8,972 nt of DNA from Fen-1258 sp027348115 (lineage in GTDB: Bacteria > Bacteroidota > Ignavibacteria > Ignavibacteriales > Melioribacteraceae), in assembly GCA_027348115.1 (NCBI GenBank), contig DAIEQA010000287.1:1-8972 (forward strand), in the 5' to 3' direction. The notes under the pieces were generated by a model that had not been told where the DNA came from, ran no database searches, and worked only from the letters and a program-made list of their open reading frames with translations. The translations under genes were made by a program, and so were the position numbers. Of the stretch, positions 6,041 through 8,972 are shown piece by piece; positions within the stretch are counted from its first letter, which is position 1, and each line of letters starts with the position of its first letter.

Positions 6041-8972
6041 GAACTCGAATTTATATTTAAGAGCAAGTTCGTTTATTTTTTCATCGAGACCTATAAAATT
6101 TACAACCGGGTCTTTGCGTTCGAAACGCATAGACAATTTTGGATTGAAATTATAATTGAATACAAAATTCGCTTTCGAAAGATTTGAAAAACTCTCCGTC
6201 GTTGTTCCTACGGTATAGTTGAAGTTTTTGATTCTTCCGGAGACCGAAAATTTTGTGTAGTTGAGTGTCTGCGAAATCTGTACATTGTTTACAAGATCTC
6301 CAACCGTAGAATTTAAATAGCTGGAAAGAATTGAACCGAGAAATGAAGTAGCGGTATTGCCTATTAAATTGCTTTGGCCGGCAACCTGCGAGCGGTCCTG
6401 AGCAGTTAAATCGTCTTTAAATTTTCCGAGAAAGATAAACGAGAACGCGTCGGCGTAATCATACTGGGTTTCTCTTACATCGTTTTGAATGTTGCGCGCA
6501 CCGACATATACGCCGATACTCTCCGGATTGTTAGCCAAATTTTTGCCAAGATCGGAAAGCGGTCCGCGAATTCTAATTTTTACGGCAACGGGTTGCGCTG
6601 TAGCGCTTGCATCTCTTGGATTCACATAATCGCTTGTATAAGTAGAAACAATATCGAGGTAAGGATTTGTAATATCACTTTCGAACCGGATCGAACCCAC
6701 GGCGTCGAAGGTTTTAATAAAGTCGAGTTTTGATCCTTGCAGCAGATCGAAGGTGCCCTGGGCTCTCGACTCTCCGCTTATATTCGAGTATTTCAAGCTT
6801 CCGCGCATCTCAACCGTTAGTTTTTGATTTGCTGCTTGTGAAAGAATGAATACAATCTTGGCGTTGTTCTCCGAACTTATTCCTATTTGGTAATCGAAAT
6901 TCAACTGCTGGTCAAAGCCGGCGTAATTGCTTCTGTTAATATCTTTTTCCCGCGATAAGAATTTATTAAACCGTAAAGTTTCCTTGTCAATTTTACTACT
7001 GTCCACTACGAATACAAAATTAAAATCTTTGTTTGAAGAACCGTTATTGTATTGACCGGTTGTGTAAACCAGGTCGGTTTGCTTCATCAATACATCGCCT
7101 TTAAAGAAAAGTCTTCCGCCGCGTTTTGTAAGAAGCCAATCGCCGTCGGTGCCGATTAGAAGATCGCCATAAAAGAAGGGGCTTACGCTTTTTGATTGCT
7201 CGCCAAGCACAGCCAAGTCGCCGTTGAAACGAAGAGATACGTCAACGAGTTTTAACCTGTCAAATGTAAGTTCGCCGCTTCCTGTAATTGTTCCGGAATA
7301 TTTTGAACCGCCGTCGTTTGCCACTAATAAACTGTCCACAAAAATTCCCTTCTTGTCGAATCTCAATTTCAAACCGGTTTTGTACGGAAGATTATTGTAA
7401 ATAGTTTTGAAGTGCGCATCCTTTAGCGTGGCGTAACCGCTGTAATTCAGATCGTTGAAATTACCGCTTATTAATATATCGGCCTGCAGAATACCGCGTT
7501 GATCAAAAATATTCGGCATAATGTTTCCGAGCGAACTTAAATTGAAATCGGAAGACTTAATGTATAATTGGAAAAATTCGTTTTCCTGCATTCTCTCTTT
7601 AACGTAACCAAAATCCAAATCGATCGGAATTGTGCCGGTCATGGTCAGCATCGGTTTAGCTTCGTTATGCTGCGGGTCAAGGAACCTAACCTTTGTATCA
7701 ATTTTTTTATCCTTATAAGAGAGCCCGCCTTCGATAAATCCTAAATTGGTTCCCGAATAATTCAAATCTTTTAATGAAGCCGAAGATTCAATAACCGGGT
7801 TGTGATATTCACCTGTAATTTTTGTGTCGAGATTTCCGTCGGCAATTAATTTTCCGTCGCTGCTTCCCATCATCAAACGCTCCAATACGTCGCCGGATAT
7901 ATGGGAAGCCGTGAGAACAAAATTTTGCTTTCCCGAACTTTCTATCATACCGTTAAGCGCGAGCACGGAGGTATCTTTCTGAATTGTCCAGTTGGATATC
8001 TTAAAATAATCCGGATTGAAGAACGCCTTGAGCGTATCTTTATTAGTCCAATCCATACCGGCAACAGACACGGCTAATTTACTAACAAGAAGCTGCTGTT
8101 CGTTCGGCGTCATTTTTATAATACCCTCGGCGTCAGTATTGATATAATCTTCATAATTTACCGAGGTATTAAAGAACAATTTGCTTTGGTTGAACGTTAT
8201 GTCCGCACTGATATCTTTTATGTTGCTGTGCGAGTAAAATCGTTTACCGGTTATAGACGCTGTGCCGAAAAGTTTGTCGAACGAATTAAAACGATTATCC
8301 CTGGTGAAGTTAAAATCAGTTTGAAGATCGGAAAGGTAAATCGTGTTGTCTTTCTGCATCATGATTAGATAATCGAGATTCAATTCGGTAGAGAAGGAGA
8401 AGTTGTTGTTTGCATTGGAAACGCTTCCTTTGCCTGAACCGGAAATATCGAATTGATCATTGCCCATCAGCATGGCAATCAATTCAAAATCCTTAAATTG
8501 AAACGAGTAATCGAATTTCAAATCTTCGTTTACTATCGATGGCAGGTTGGCTTCAATAGTGTCTTTGGGCGCCTCATGATTAATAATTGTGAGCGGATTT
8601 AACTCCTTAATTTTATTTGCAACAATGTTGCTGATGGCGCCGGATTCATACGACAAAAGTTCGATGGCTTTGTTCAATGAAAAGTCGCCGTCGAATTTGA
8701 AATCGACAAAATCCGATGAGAGTAAAATTTCCCGGTGATGCGGCTCTTTCTTAAGCGTGCCCTCGATGCTCGAGTACCCGATTGATTTGTCCTTGAAGCG
8801 CGAGGAATCGACGCCAAAAGAAAATGTACCGACTATATCATCCGGATTAAAATTCTGCCCATCGGCGCTGAATGCAATATTCAAGTCGCTGTTGTAGTTG
8901 GGATCGTTTAAAAATTTTGAAAGATCGACTTTCTTCAGACTGCCCATCATGCTGTATCTCGGTATCGTGTCC
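6038..8972 (-). CDS. tamB: TamB/DUF490-type translocation and assembly protein, N-terminus beyond window
   Basis: The open frame runs from the right edge (first visible residues DTIPRYSMMGSLKK) for 977 codons to the TAA at 6038. The ATG at 8950 is internal, because the frame stays open before it and the N-terminal membrane anchor expected of TamB is missing. The visible part is almost wholly alternating polar/hydrophobic beta structure, as in the long beta-taco groove of AsmA/TamB/YhdP-like proteins. The last 350 or so residues match the TamB (DUF490) domain: NQKLTVEMRGSLKYS (708-722 counted from the internal ATG), GTFDLLQGSKLDF (732-744), FESDITNPYLDI (756-767) and KIRIRGPLSDL (791-801), ending KYKFEF, much like the C-terminus of E. 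coli TamB. Such proteins span the periplasm from an inner-membrane helix to an Omp85 partner (TamA or BamA) and act in outer-membrane protein insertion and/or phospholipid transport. It is the first visible gene of a likely operon with rnr. Confidence 0.88.
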   Translation of the reverse strand, partial: DTIPRYSMMGSLKKVDLSKFLNDPNYNSDLNIAFSADGQNFNPDDIVGTFSFGVDSSRFKDKSIGYSSIEGTLKKEPHHREILLSSDFVDFKFDGDFSLNKAIELLSYESGAISNIVANKIKELNPLTIINHEAPKDTIEANLPSIVNEDLKFDYSFQFKDFELIAMLMGNDQFDISGSGKGSVSNANNNFSFSTELNLDYLIMMQKDNTIYLSDLQTDFNFTRDNRFNSFDKLFGTASITGKRFYSHSNIKDISADITFNQSKLFFNTSVNYEDYINTDAEGIIKMTPNEQQLLVSKLAVSVAGMDWTNKDTLKAFFNPDYFKISNWTIQKDTSVLALNGMIESSGKQNFVLTASHISGDVLERLMMGSSDGKLIADGNLDTKITGEYHNPVIESSASLKDLNYSGTNLGFIEGGLSYKDKKIDTKVRFLDPQHNEAKPMLTMTGTIPIDLDFGYVKERMQENEFFQLYIKSSDFNLSSLGNIMPNIFDQRGILQADILISGNFNDLNYSGYATLKDAHFKTIYNNLPYKTGLKLRFDKKGIFVDSLLVANDGGSKYSGTITGSGELTFDRLKLVDVSLRFNGDLAVLGEQSKSVSPFFYGDLLIGTDGDWLLTKRGGRLFFKGDVLMKQTDLVYTTGQYNNGSSNKDFNFVFVVDSSKIDKETLRFNKFLSREKDINRSNYAGFDQQLNFDYQIGISSENNAKIVFILSQAANQKLTVEMRGSLKYSNISGESRAQGTFDLLQGSKLDFIKTFDAVGSIRFESDITNPYLDIVSTYTSDYVNPRDASATAQPVAVKIRIRGPLSDLGKNLANNPESIGVYVGARNIQNDVRETQYDYADAFSFIFLGKFKDDLTAQDRSQVAGQSNLIGNTATSFLGSILSSYLNSTVGDLVNNVQISQTLNYTKFSVSGRIKNFNYTVGTTTESFSNLSKANFVFNYNFNPKLSMRFERKDPVVNFIGLDEKINELALKYKFEF

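Noticed and set aside
8948..8950. ATG at 8950 as the true start of the TamB-like protein
   Set aside because: The frame remains open up to the window edge (DTIPRYS before it), no N-terminal membrane anchor follows it, and full TamB proteins are usually several hundred residues longer.
1..8972. CRISPR arrays, insertion sequences, tRNA or rRNA genes, phage or toxin-antitoxin modules
   Set aside because: No regularly spaced repeats, transposase motifs, cloverleaf-like segments or small paired genes were seen; nearly all the window is filled by five coherent coding frames.

Overview
This is a compact, gene-dense bacterial stretch. It is AT-rich by eye, with short intergenic gaps and no mobile, phage or CRISPR features. 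The gene set points to a diderm of the Fibrobacteres-Chlorobi-Bacteroidetes group, and I lean towards Ignavibacteria or relatives. The reasons are a TamB-type protein ending in a barrel-like FEF terminus, a protein combining a metallopeptidase, a TolB-like propeller and an Omp85 barrel, an FmdB zinc ribbon with a Ser/Lys-rich tail, and a TTTG-N19-TA...TTTG promoter-like motif. The taxonomic call is inference; no rRNA is present to fix it.

Layout from left to right: (1) a lipoprotein gene on the minus strand, cut by the left edge (1-287); (2) a divergent intergenic region with a plausible promoter; (3) a small FmdB-family zinc-ribbon gene on the plus strand (408-644); (4) after a 17-base convergent gap, a 1064-residue minus-strand gene for a secreted outer-membrane protein (662-3856); (5) an 88-base gap, then RNase R (3945-6038, minus); (6) joined to it by a one-base stop/start overlap (TAATG), a TamB/DUF490 gene (6038-8972, minus) whose 5' end lies beyond the right edge.

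On the minus strand the order of transcription is tamB-like, then rnr, then the peptidase/propeller/barrel gene, possibly as one operon. Two of the three are envelope proteins. TamB-family proteins bridge the inner and outer membranes and usually work with an Omp85-family barrel. The downstream gene ends in an Omp85-like barrel but shows no POTRA domains; a HExxH peptidase domain and a six-bladed propeller sit in front of the barrel. That architecture, and its possible link to the nearby TamB homologue, is the most interesting thing here. RNase R is a housekeeping exoribonuclease that appears translationally coupled to tamB. I see no clear evidence of a wholly new system; most of the window is ordinary chromosomal core.
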